Of a stretch of 36,286 nucleotides of DNA, positions 29,645-36,286 are shown piece after piece. The notes beneath the pieces were generated by a model. The model worked only from the letters and a program-made list of their open reading frames with translations. It searched no databases and had not been told where the DNA came from. Numbering within the stretch: the first letter of the stretch is position 1; every line of letters begins with the position of its first letter. The DNA is taken from positions 1-36,286 of the IMG/VR virus record IMGVR_UViG_3300042555_000104; one strand, written 5' to 3'. Both the position numbers and the translations under genes were made by a program. Origin of the DNA: a virus.

Positions 29645-29979
29645 TAGGTCACCTCACGCCCAGAAACGCGAATGTTGATTGCGCTGGCTGTGCCTGCAAT
29701 TGTACTGATAAAGTCGCCCACGCCAAGCACTTGGCCAACCAGTTCAGGGAAGGTATAGACCTCAGACGCTTGCAAGGTCTTGGTCTTGGTGATCAAGTTG
29801 GTGTTACCGGCAGAGCCAGCAGTCGTCACCAAGTTCACGCTGATCGTGGCGGCAGACGCGCTGATGTTAGTTGCGGTAAACTTGTCAATGATGGCCGTAA
29901 CACCAGTCGCTGTGTACTGGGTTGTTTGGGCGTTTTCGGCAAATTTAGCCGGTACGAGGACTTTGACGGTGACAGTCAT
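29644..29979 (-). CDS. Small beta-rich virion-like protein, 111 aa
   Basis: The sequence is almost all beta strand (MTVTVKVLVPAKFAENA, TAIIDKFTATNISASAATIS, VNLVTTAGSAGNTNLI, INIRVSGREV). Small proteins of this appearance often coat or join phage tails. It starts four bases after the fibre stop and overlaps the SET gene by TAATG. No family is recognised. Confidence 0.68.
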   Translation of the reverse strand: MTVTVKVLVPAKFAENAQTTQYTATGVTAIIDKFTATNISASAATISVNLVTTAGSAGNTNLITKTKTLQASEVYTFPELVGQVLGVGDFISTIAGTASAINIRVSGREVT

Positions 29980-29982
29980 GGT

Positions 29983-31317
29983 TTACTCCAAGAGAAGGAT
30001 GTTATTCGGGATGTATTGTGTCATCAACCAGTTTGTGCCATCAGACACAAGTGTCGCAGAATCTCCGCTACTTGCCAAGAGAATTGATGTGGCCGCCGCG
30101 CCGCCTGCCAATGGAACTACGTTGCTGGACGCCGACACAAGCGCCCGTACTTGGTAGTTCTGAAAGTACAAAACGCGCCCTGTATTGGTTGACGGTGCTG
30201 GCAAGGTAACTGTGCAAGTGGAGCCTGACTTATTGTTGATCAGCCAAACTTCAGTTGCCGCAACCGTAAAGTCAGCCGTTTTGGTGACTGGCGCAGAGAC
30301 AGGCTGCTTGCTGTTAAACGTAGACCAATCAGCCGAGCTTAACGCGCCACGGTTGGTTGCCGAGGCCGTGGGCACGTTTAGCGTGATAACTGGCGTGGTG
30401 GTGCTGTTGGCAACAGTCGAGGAAAGATCCGTGCCAGTCGTGCCCAAAGTCAGCGCGGCCACCGAGGTGACTGTGCCAGAGCCTTTGTTGTTGAAAGTTG
30501 TCCAGTCAGTACTGGATAAAAAACCATTAGTAGAACCACTAGCTTGCGTGATACTTAGTGTGCCTGCCGAGTAAGCCAGCGGCGCGCTGATTGTAGTAGC
30601 GGCGACTGCTGTGCCATTGCCGTACAAAATGCCAGAAATGCTTGTGGTCAATGTTATGGCTGGCGTGGTGGTAGGGTTTGCCACCGTACCGGCAAAGCCG
30701 TTGGCAGACACAACAGACACGCTGGTGACCGTACCTGTACCATAGGGCAGGGCAGGAATGTCAGCCACCACCAAAGCCCTGAACGTAGGTACTGCCGCCG
30801 CACCAGCCGTAGGGCCAGCCAACACAAAGTTAGCAGTTTTGGCCGCATAGGGGTTTTGCGTATCGCCATAACCAGCTGCAAGGCTAATGTCAGGCGCAAT
30901 GCCTCCAGACGATAATACGGGCGCTGTGGCTGTTACAGCAGTGACCGTGCCTTGCGTGGGTGGGGGCAACAGACTGAGCGCCTCTAATTGCTTTTGCATT
31001 TCGGCAATCTGAGACAGCAACGCAGACGATTGATCTGTTAAACCAGCTTCTTGGATCTGCTTGGCTAACTCAGCGCTCAGATCAACTGGCGGGGGCTGGG
31101 TTTCAACATTCTGCGCCAATGCCTGCAAGGCCGCATCGTAAGATGCAATCAAAGACACCGTGTCAGTGCCAAGGTTTCCTTCGTCCACAATTGTGGCCGC
31201 ATTAAGGAGCGACAAAAAGAACAAGTACCAAGCGCGGTCAATCAGACCCGTGCGAGGGTCAATCAGCGGCACTCGTGGTGGCGTGATCGGCGTTGGTGTA
31301 GCGTTAGGGCTAGGCAT
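29983..31317 (-). CDS. Tail needle / fibre-like protein with repeats, 444 aa
   Basis: The N-terminal 50 residues are of the kind found at the attachment end of short-tailed phage fibres (PRVPLIDPRTGLIDRAWYLF), followed by a predicted coiled coil (SAELAKQIQEAGL, SALLSQIAEMQKQLEALS). Then come Gly/Thr-rich shaft repeats: GTVTxV at 123, 195 and 281, and G-x-LSS-x-DW-x-TFN-x-K at 265-278 and 324-337. A beta knob (TVTLPAPSTNTGRVLYFQNY) ends the protein. It occupies the slot of P22 tail needle gp26, so it probably plugs the tail tube or acts as a fibre. It overlaps the hub gene by 8 bases. Confidence 0.8.
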   Translation of the reverse strand: MPSPNATPTPITPPRVPLIDPRTGLIDRAWYLFFLSLLNAATIVDEGNLGTDTVSLIASYDAALQALAQNVETQPPPVDLSAELAKQIQEAGLTDQSSALLSQIAEMQKQLEALSLLPPPTQGTVTAVTATAPVLSSGGIAPDISLAAGYGDTQNPYAAKTANFVLAGPTAGAAAVPTFRALVVADIPALPYGTGTVTSVSVVSANGFAGTVANPTTTPAITLTTSISGILYGNGTAVAATTISAPLAYSAGTLSITQASGSTNGFLSSTDWTTFNNKGSGTVTSVAALTLGTTGTDLSSTVANSTTTPVITLNVPTASATNRGALSSADWSTFNSKQPVSAPVTKTADFTVAATEVWLINNKSGSTCTVTLPAPSTNTGRVLYFQNYQVRALVSASSNVVPLAGGAAATSILLASSGDSATLVSDGTNWLMTQYIPNNILLLE

Positions 31318-32848
31318 TCGTTGGACTCAGAATAAGTTCTGCGCCCATGATGGCAATCTTCACAGGGTCAGTGCCAGACACCTCATAAACTCGGTCACGC
31401 AGTTTGACAGTCATGCCCAAACGCCGCCAGATTACACGTTTGTAATACTGGCCAATCTTGCCCATGGACGCCCAATGCTCGCTTGACCATGTGTGGCCAC
31501 CATCATCTGACCAACGCAACATGACTTGCGGATCCGCGCCTTGGGTTGCAACTGCTTCTTGATCGGCAATTAAAAAGTCATTACTTTCGGTGATTAAATA
31601 ATCGCCAAGTTCAGTCTCAAGATAGATTACTTCAGAAGTCACATAGCCATTTAAGCCCACGCCAGATTCGCAATCAAGTTGCATCATGTGCTGGGTTGTG
31701 CGCTTGAGGTTATTTTGACCAGTCGGCAGCGCGCGCCATGTGCGTAGCCATTTTTGAACGCCGTTGTTGTCTGAATAGTCGTCTAAGTCAAACGCATAGA
31801 CGTTACCGTTTTCAAAGTCGCCGATAAGAATATTGTTGTTAAACGCCATTTGGCAATTACCACGGTGACGAGTAAAGTTACCGTTGGAAAAGCCCGCACG
31901 CTCATGCCAGGCTTGTGTGGCGGCGTCATAGACCCAAGTGGTGTTAGCACTAGGAAAAACCAGTACATAAAAGCTGTGGCCGTCTTGTTGATAAGTGTAA
32001 GCAATAGCGTCCGACAGATCGGCATACTGCTGAATCTGCCACTCAACAGCGTGCGTGGAAATGCGAACGCCGGTGTAGCCGTTGGCGCGGTAGACAATAC
32101 CCTCACCACGGCGGTCACGGCCAAGCCAGAACAGGCCGTTGTCCATTTTGGCAACCGAATAAGGGGCAGCACAGCCCAACTCATTAAACGCGCCTTGGAT
32201 GCGCTGTAATGGGAAGTCTGTTGCGCCAGAGTCGTACCAGACTTCAATCGAGTTAGTGCCAAAGGCCCACACCTCGCGGAAGTTGGCTGCTACGGCCACC
32301 AAACCGTCAGGCGAGCCTTCAGTGCTAGCAAACTCAAGCGGGTCAATGGACGTGCCGTCTAGCAGTGCAGTAATCCACAGCTTTTGGCTATTTGGCTCGT
32401 TGAACACAAAATAGCCGTCCAGATAGCAAACAGTCACAGCACCTGGGAAGTCTGGGTCAGTAATCTGACCGAAGGCGTTTGTGGTGTTGTTGTAGATGTA
32501 ACTAGGGCCATTGGCCGCAATGAACAACTGCGTGCCGTTGTCAGCCAAACTGACAGGGCCAGTGCCGGCTACCGTGCCGATTAGCGTGGCCACATACGCA
32601 GTGGTGATCTTGTAAAGTTGCGTGCCAGAAACAACAAACGCTGTGCTGTCGCTAGATGAGAACGCCCACAGGCCACGGATCGGGCCGTTGCCAATGGTGT
32701 TAAGGAGTTTAAGGCCAGGGGCGCGGTTTAGGAACGCAGGCTCTTTACCGGCCTCGGGGACGATCTCTGGAAACAGATTGACCATCCGAGCGTCTGCCGC
32801 ATTGACAGACCGCGCTACATAAGTAGAGCCAAGAATCGGCGTCTTCAT
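31310..32848 (-). CDS. Tail hub / DNA stabilisation protein, P22 gp10-like, 512 aa
   Basis: The start MKTPILGSTYVARSVNAADA with RMVNLFPEI is the hallmark of P22 gp10-like proteins. The body is a beta-propeller-like series of short blades (WAFSSSDSTAFVVSGTQLYK, DGYFVFNEPNS, WAFGTNSIEVWYDSGATDFP, GRDRRGEGIVYRANGY, WVYDAATQAWHERAG). It forms the hub that closes the portal after packaging and carries spikes and needle. The ATG overlaps the stop of the adaptor gene (TAATG). Confidence 0.88.
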   Translation of the reverse strand: MKTPILGSTYVARSVNAADARMVNLFPEIVPEAGKEPAFLNRAPGLKLLNTIGNGPIRGLWAFSSSDSTAFVVSGTQLYKITTAYVATLIGTVAGTGPVSLADNGTQLFIAANGPSYIYNNTTNAFGQITDPDFPGAVTVCYLDGYFVFNEPNSQKLWITALLDGTSIDPLEFASTEGSPDGLVAVAANFREVWAFGTNSIEVWYDSGATDFPLQRIQGAFNELGCAAPYSVAKMDNGLFWLGRDRRGEGIVYRANGYTGVRISTHAVEWQIQQYADLSDAIAYTYQQDGHSFYVLVFPSANTTWVYDAATQAWHERAGFSNGNFTRHRGNCQMAFNNNILIGDFENGNVYAFDLDDYSDNNGVQKWLRTWRALPTGQNNLKRTTQHMMQLDCESGVGLNGYVTSEVIYLETELGDYLITESNDFLIADQEAVATQGADPQVMLRWSDDGGHTWSSEHWASMGKIGQYYKRVIWRRLGMTVKLRDRVYEVSGTDPVKIAIMGAELILSPTNA

Positions 32849-33561
32849 TAGTAGTTACCGGCATAGATGTTGAAACGCTGGCGGTTGGCCACCAATGCGT
32901 AAGGCAGTGCCATCACATCATCAGGGTTGTTGATGCGCTTCAAGTCACGCTTAGAAGTCATCGCAATGCGCTGCACTTGTGGGCTTGGCTCAACACCAAA
33001 CTCAGGGGCAAACTCCATGGCCAAGTTGTATGTAAACGCCCGCAAATAGCCAGGCGGGTAGTACAGCACCGTGGATAGTGTGGCGGGGCGATTTAGTTCT
33101 TCAACCGATACAAAGTGAAATTCCAAGTCTTGCGTTGGCCTTGGATAGAGATATATCTCAATATCGGGAAACGTCATGTTTACCCACATCACTTGTGGGT
33201 AGGTGGACGTTACGGTCTTAACAGCAATACCGTTGTACTGCTGTTGGTTAATCATCTTGATGCCGTAAGACACACCATTGTTTGCTTTAAAGTACGTAGC
33301 ATCATCAAGCAAAATGGGGCGAAGGCCAACAAAGTCACCAGTTGGGCCAAGGGTGCGGCTAATTAAGCCTGCTGGCCATGTAAAGACTTGATCTTGTGTG
33401 CAAAACACGGCTAAACGCTCTGTGTTCCACGAATCAATCATTTGATTGAACGCCATCAAGGCGTCTTGTGACGTAGCCGCAGAGGGCGTTTCACCTTCAG
33501 CAAGCACACCGAGAAGTCTAAGCGCCCGTTCGATTTGTTGGCCAGCGGTGTACGTTGTCAT
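32848..33561 (-). CDS. Head-tail adaptor, P22 gp4-like, 237 aa
   Basis: The sequence shows the pattern of gp4-type tail accessory factors: an N-terminal helical pair (QIERALRLLGVLAEGETPSA, DALMAFNQMIDSWNTERLAV), FTWPAGLISRTLGPTGDFVG, IYLYPRPTQDLEFHFVSVEE, then helices around YYPPGYLRAFTYNLAMEFAP and a C-terminal arm. Twelve copies would bind the portal after DNA packaging and receive the hub. Its length is above that of P22 gp4 (166 aa) but normal for related podoviruses. Confidence 0.85.
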   Translation of the reverse strand: MTTYTAGQQIERALRLLGVLAEGETPSAATSQDALMAFNQMIDSWNTERLAVFCTQDQVFTWPAGLISRTLGPTGDFVGLRPILLDDATYFKANNGVSYGIKMINQQQYNGIAVKTVTSTYPQVMWVNMTFPDIEIYLYPRPTQDLEFHFVSVEELNRPATLSTVLYYPPGYLRAFTYNLAMEFAPEFGVEPSPQVQRIAMTSKRDLKRINNPDDVMALPYALVANRQRFNIYAGNY

Positions 33562-33563
33562 TT

Positions 33564-33749
33564 TTAAACCTCTGCAGTGGTTTTTCTACGGCGTTTAACT
33601 TCCAGCACGTTCACGGGAGCCGCTTCTTCAGTTTCAGAAGGCGTGTCTGGATTATAACGAGTCCAGCCATTTCTTTCATCCATTTCAACCTCAGACTCCA
33701 TTGTTGCAATCTTTGCGCCGTGGATGGGGTGTGTCAATGTAATGTTCAT
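33564..33749 (-). CDS. Small protein of unknown function, 61 aa
   Basis: MNITLTHPIHGAKIATMESE leads to the acidic central segment RYNPDTPSETEEAAP and a basic end (VKRRRKTTAEV). No good ribosome site is seen; the ATG lies nine bases downstream of the hairpin at 33758-33780. The charged C-terminus might touch DNA or another head protein. No family is recognised. Confidence 0.6.
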   Translation of the reverse strand: MNITLTHPIHGAKIATMESEVEMDERNGWTRYNPDTPSETEEAAPVNVLEVKRRRKTTAEV

Positions 33750-33757
33750 AATTTAAG

Positions 33758-33780
33758 AATGGGGGTGATTAGCCCCCATT
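33758..33780 (-). terminator. Post-stop hairpin (partial terminator?)
   Basis: The arms AATGGGGG and CCCCCATT (8 bp, loop of 7) begin five bases after the stop of the decoration-like gene at 33785. On the minus strand the hairpin is followed by CTTAAATT, only weakly T-rich. It is better seen as an attenuator or 3' stabiliser than a full stop, because late genes continue beyond it. Confidence 0.6.
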
Positions 33781-33784
33781 TGGT

Positions 33785-34198
33785 TTACAGAACGTGGATA
33801 ACTGCAAAGTTGATTACAAAAGCTTCAGACAGCGAACCGCCCGAAAGGTTGCGAATTGTGATTACGCAACTTCCTGTGGTTTTGCTAGAAATCCAGCAGT
33901 TGTAAGCACCAGCGGTAGCGCCAGAAGACACGCTTAAAATAATAACGTCTTTTTCGCTGATTGTGCTGTTGTTCAAAGTGAACGAAACATTTGTGATGTT
34001 TGCCAAAGAGGCGCCGTTCAGTGTGATCTGACCAGCAGACTTGTTCAGCGTGACCGCTGTGGACTTGTCTGTCAATTGAGTCACTGTGCCGCTTGCTTCT
34101 GCGGTATAGCCCAACTCGCCACCAGCCAGTACAAAATTAGACCCAATGATGTCTTGGTCTTCAAAAGCAACGCCAATTGATTTGGTATTAGAGGTCAT
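33785..34198 (-). CDS. Decoration-like virion protein, 137 aa
   Basis: The start chosen is ATG 34198-34196 (MTSNTKSIGVAFEDQDIIGS), with AAAGGA seven bases upstream; earlier frame lies in the hairpin. The sequence is beta-rich with many Ser/Thr (KSAGQITLNGASLANITNVS, GSCVITIRNLSGGSLSEAFV). Small proteins placed after coat in such phages often decorate the capsid. The role is by position and composition. Confidence 0.68.
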   Translation of the reverse strand: MTSNTKSIGVAFEDQDIIGSNFVLAGGELGYTAEASGTVTQLTDKSTAVTLNKSAGQITLNGASLANITNVSFTLNNSTISEKDVIILSVSSGATAGAYNCWISSKTTGSCVITIRNLSGGSLSEAFVINFAVIHVL

Positions 34199-34212
34199 GA
34201 TTTTTCCTTTAA

Positions 34213-34236
34213 AAATGAGGGCCGAAGCCCCCATTT
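34213..34236 (-). terminator. Post-stop hairpin with TTCG loop
   Basis: AAATGGGGGC / GCCCTCATTT pair over 10 positions (one G-T), with a TTCG tetraloop on the coding strand, starting five bases after the stop of the 34241 gene. Including the stem's last bases, five T follow GCCCTCA. This is the most terminator-like of the three late hairpins. Confidence 0.68.
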
Positions 34237-34240
34237 AAGT

Positions 34241-34669
34241 TTAGGCAACGCGATAGATTGAGTACGCTGCGTCACCAGTTTTGCGGAAACGGAACGTGCC
34301 AGATGTGTTGCTGGTTTTGGTCAGCGAATCTTGGATCGTGTCGTTACCAACAAGGGTGTTGCCCGTGCCAGCAGTGAAAACTACGTCATTTGCTGCATTG
34401 TCACCAAGGTTGATGAAAGCGCAGTCAAATGTCGAGCCAACTTTAAGGCTAGGGAATGCAGCGTCAAGCAATGCGCCTGTGGGGAATACATAGGCTCCAG
34501 CGTCTGTGCCGCCTGAGTCCATGGTACACACACCGGAAGCCAAATCGGCTGCGGTGATAGTGACAGCCGCGCCAGTCAAAGCAACTGGAGTGCTGGTGTT
34601 GGAGAAACTGATTTCGCCAAGATTGCCGTCACCAACTTGGTAACCGCCTGCGCCATTAGGTAATGCCAT
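34241..34669 (-). CDS. Decoration-like virion protein, 142 aa
   Basis: The product begins MALPNGAGGYQVGDGNLGEI and is rich in Gly, Thr and Ala with beta segments (AAVTITAADLASGVCTMDSG, GSTFDCAFINLGDN, DVVFTAGTGN, GTFRFRKTGDAAYSIYRV). This is a common composition for proteins encoded directly after coat; a capsid-decorating role is inferred. AAAGGA eight bases before the ATG supports the start. Confidence 0.7.
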   Translation of the reverse strand: MALPNGAGGYQVGDGNLGEISFSNTSTPVALTGAAVTITAADLASGVCTMDSGGTDAGAYVFPTGALLDAAFPSLKVGSTFDCAFINLGDNAANDVVFTAGTGNTLVGNDTIQDSLTKTSNTSGTFRFRKTGDAAYSIYRVA

Positions 34670-34702
34670 GATAATTTCCTTTCAATGTTAATAACAGAGA
34701 TA

Positions 34703-34716
34703 GGGGCCGAAGCCCC
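34703..34716 (-). terminator. Post-coat hairpin, GGGGC-TTCG-GCCCC
   Basis: On the coding strand a 5-bp GC stem with a TTCG tetraloop sits seven bases after the coat stop. The following TATCTCTGTTATT is T-rich but interrupted. A partial terminator or RNA 3' protector is more likely than complete termination. Confidence 0.62.
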
Positions 34717-34722
34717 AATCAA

Positions 34723-35925
34723 TTAGCCCCAGATACGGCAGCCCATTTGTGGGCGGATCGTGTTGAAGCCGTACAGAACGTCAATACGGCAAGGCATACG
34801 GTCATTGTTGATGTCGTACTGACGCACGACACGCAAAGAGATACCGTTGTGAACTGCGCGAGCAGCCATGTCAACACCTTGTGGCAACAGCAAGTCAGCA
34901 GTTGCAAAAGTGATGGCGTCCTTGTGATAGACCAAGTTCTGTGCGTACTGGCTAGAAGCAGCGCCTACGAACACGACAGCCTTACCAGAGACAGGGAAGC
35001 TGTCAACGGTAGCCAAAGCATTGGCGGCGGTGTAGATAGGAGCAACAGACACGACAATTGCAGTGCCGCTGGCAGTGGCGTCAGCCAAAGCAACGAACTG
35101 GAACAACGAACCAGTAGATTCACGGGTCTGTGGGTTCACAGCGAAGCAATCAGCAACAGTGAACACGTCACCGGCTTTAACTGTCAGGCCAGAGCCGATA
35201 GTCAAAGCAATGCTAGAAGCACCTTGAGAAGTCACAGTGGTGGTCACAGAGTTGCCGGTGGCAACGCGAGAGCCAGTTGTGTGTTGCTTGATAGACTGAG
35301 ACATGTTGATCTCGTCAAAGCCCAACACGCCAGTGCCCATCATGCCGTTCTTGAATTGCTTGCTGATAGTGTCTGTAGGATTGAACAGACCTTTCATGCC
35401 TTCAACCAAGCCAGCGTTAGCAGCTGGGTTCACGGTAGCGTAACGTGGGGACATCACGGCTGCGTTCTCGTTCAGCTTCTGCTGGGCTTGCAACAAGACC
35501 AAAGAAGTAGAAGGAGTTGTGCCAGGTGTACCAACGGTGTTACCGATGGTTTTGTACGCATTGGCCACGTCTGCATCAATAGAAGATGCCAACTGGCTGA
35601 TACGAGGTTTCAGAACACGCTCTGCGAAATCATCCAATTGCATGGTCAATTCAGCAGATGTGAAGTTGACACCGATGTGCTTTTGGCTGGCAACGGTCAA
35701 AGTGGTGAACTGCTCGTTGTCGTCTTGCACTTGCAAGGCAGCGCCGTCAGTTACCAAAGCGCGATCGGGTAAGCGAATACGCAGTGTGGAACCGATCTTA
35801 GCACCTTCAACAGCAAAGCTGTCGTCATACTGGCGGTTCACGTTACGGGTAAGCACAAGGTTGTTCTCGAGGATTTCGAGAGCTTTTCTTGTGATCATAT
35901 CAATCGTCAGAATACTGTTTGACAT
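34723..35925 (-). CDS. Major capsid protein, P22 gp5-like coat, 400 aa
   Basis: The start MSNSILTIDMITRKALEILE is followed by NNLVLTRNVNRQYDD, IGSTLRIRLPDRALVTDGA and NFTSAELTMQLDDFAERVLK, the classic opening of P22-type coat proteins (HK97 fold with extra I-domain). The part from about 225 to 330 (GSGLTVKAGDVFTVADCFAV, TRESTGSLFQFVAL) corresponds to the inserted domain. The length is close to P22 gp5 (430 aa). AAAGGA eight bases upstream gives a strong ribosome site. It follows the scaffold by 21 bases. Confidence 0.94.
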   Translation of the reverse strand: MSNSILTIDMITRKALEILENNLVLTRNVNRQYDDSFAVEGAKIGSTLRIRLPDRALVTDGAALQVQDDNEQFTTLTVASQKHIGVNFTSAELTMQLDDFAERVLKPRISQLASSIDADVANAYKTIGNTVGTPGTTPSTSLVLLQAQQKLNENAAVMSPRYATVNPAANAGLVEGMKGLFNPTDTISKQFKNGMMGTGVLGFDEINMSQSIKQHTTGSRVATGNSVTTTVTSQGASSIALTIGSGLTVKAGDVFTVADCFAVNPQTRESTGSLFQFVALADATASGTAIVVSVAPIYTAANALATVDSFPVSGKAVVFVGAASSQYAQNLVYHKDAITFATADLLLPQGVDMAARAVHNGISLRVVRQYDINNDRMPCRIDVLYGFNTIRPQMGCRIWG

Positions 35926-35946
35926 TTCAAAAGTCCTTTAAAAAAA

Positions 35947-36286
35947 TTAGCGGTTCTGTGCTTGTAGCTTTTTAATCTGCCTTGCACGTTCAGCTTCGAT
36001 CCACTGCGAGGCCGTCATGCTCTTGATAGAGCGAGGGTCTGTAGTGTCCAAAGTTGCTGCTCCAGCGGAGCGTGCAGTAACAGGAGAAATCGGCGCGGGC
36101 GCAGATGTTGTTTTTTTGATCGGGGGCGCTGATGCCAATTTGGCTTCAATTTTCCCAATCTCTTTCGCCTGACCGAGTGGCGTCATTCGTGAGATGCGAT
36201 CTGCTTCTTTTGGATTTGAGCCAAGGTAGTACGCTAACTCAGGCCCAATGTCCGAAGACTGGATCGTTTCGGCCATCACGTTTGTG
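35947..36286 (-). CDS. Scaffolding protein, C-terminal part (starts at 495)
   Basis: The frame enters from the right edge and continues the protein begun at 495-1; residues T-N-V-MAET-x-QSSDIG are encoded in both edge copies. Beyond the overlap it adds 98 residues: PELAYYLGSNPKEADRISRM, TPLGQAKEIGKIEAKLASAP, a Pro/Ala linker and a C-terminal basic helix (ASQWIEAERARQIKKLQAQN). In P22-like scaffolds the coat-binding helix-turn-helix is at the C-terminus and is basic, which fits. An apparent GTG start at 36279 is an artefact of the window edge. Confidence 0.82.
   Translation of the reverse strand, partial: TNVMAETIQSSDIGPELAYYLGSNPKEADRISRMTPLGQAKEIGKIEAKLASAPPIKKTTSAPAPISPVTARSAGAATLDTTDPRSIKSMTASQWIEAERARQIKKLQAQNR
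36244..36286. repeat. Terminal overlap, right copy (circular join)
   Basis: This copy of positions 1-43 has A at 36263 (G at 20) and G at 36286 (A at 43). It marks the place where the circular or permuted genome was opened. Confidence 0.93.

Noticed and set aside
34747-35772. A 341-codon open frame on the plus strand opposite the coat gene
   Set aside because: It mirrors the codon pattern of a highly biased coat gene, has no ribosome site, and encodes a His/Ser/Arg-rich sequence with no recognisable fold.
36244-36286. Long terminal repeats or attachment sites of a prophage
   Set aside because: The repeat lies inside a coding sequence that is continuous across it, and no integrase is present.
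1-36286. tRNA genes or lysogeny genes (integrase, repressor pair)
   Set aside because: Reading by eye I found no cloverleaf-like sequence with a CCA end, no tyrosine or serine recombinase motif and no CI/Cro-like divergent pair. A tRNA scan would settle the first point.

Overview
The window is an essentially complete genome of a short-tailed (podovirus-type) double-stranded DNA phage with a P22-like virion. It probably comes from a circular or circularly permuted molecule. The first 43 bases recur as the last 43 with two mismatches, and the scaffolding gene runs off the left edge and resumes in frame at the right edge. I see no integrase, excisionase or phage RNA polymerase. The phage therefore looks strictly lytic and dependent on host RNA polymerase. 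Gram-negative-style promoters and Shine-Dalgarno sites, a beta-helix tailspike and a GH24 lysozyme point to a Gram-negative host. An aquatic proteobacterium is a guess from overall sequence style, not something the window proves.

Layout. (1) Late genes are all on the minus strand. They read from 9489 down to 1, across the join, and from 36286 down to 22791: small and large terminase, three tiny basic proteins, portal, a Dps-like four-helix protein, a receptor-binding block (small beta proteins, fibre, pectate-lyase-type tailspike), scaffold, P22-type coat, two decoration-like proteins, tail adaptor (gp4-like), hub (gp10-like), needle/fibre, a small beta protein, a cupin-SET fusion, three ejection proteins, several small membrane proteins, holin and lysozyme. 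(2) Positions 9490-10162 are non-coding and packed with iterons, a perfect 19-bp hairpin and promoter-like elements; this is the best candidate for an origin and control region. (3) Positions 10163-13138 on the plus strand hold 15 tiny, mostly unrecognised early genes ending at a strong intrinsic terminator. (4) Positions 19209 down to 13182 on the minus strand hold a RecB/Cas4-like nuclease, an SSB-like protein, a family A DNA polymerase and a primase-helicase. (5) Positions 19294-22805 on the plus strand hold a VRR-NUC nuclease, an SNF2-like helicase and nine small genes, mostly stop/start-coupled. Blocks 4 and 5 diverge from an 84-bp promoter region containing a dyad.

How it works together. 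Early plus-strand genes next to the putative origin probably remodel the host; several products are strikingly acidic. The two divergent replication units supply polymerase, primase-helicase, SSB-like protein and nucleases. The long late unit builds a P22-like capsid, fills it through the terminase, attaches an adaptor-hub-needle-tailspike tail, loads ejection proteins and lyses the cell with a 3-TM holin and a cytoplasmic lysozyme.

Most unusual items are the cupin-SET methyltransferase fusion within the ejection-protein block, a protein with exact Dps ferroxidase ligand spacing beside the portal, the iteron/hairpin region, and three hairpins placed just after the stops of coat and the two decoration-like genes. 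All family names come from motifs read by eye; no database search was run.
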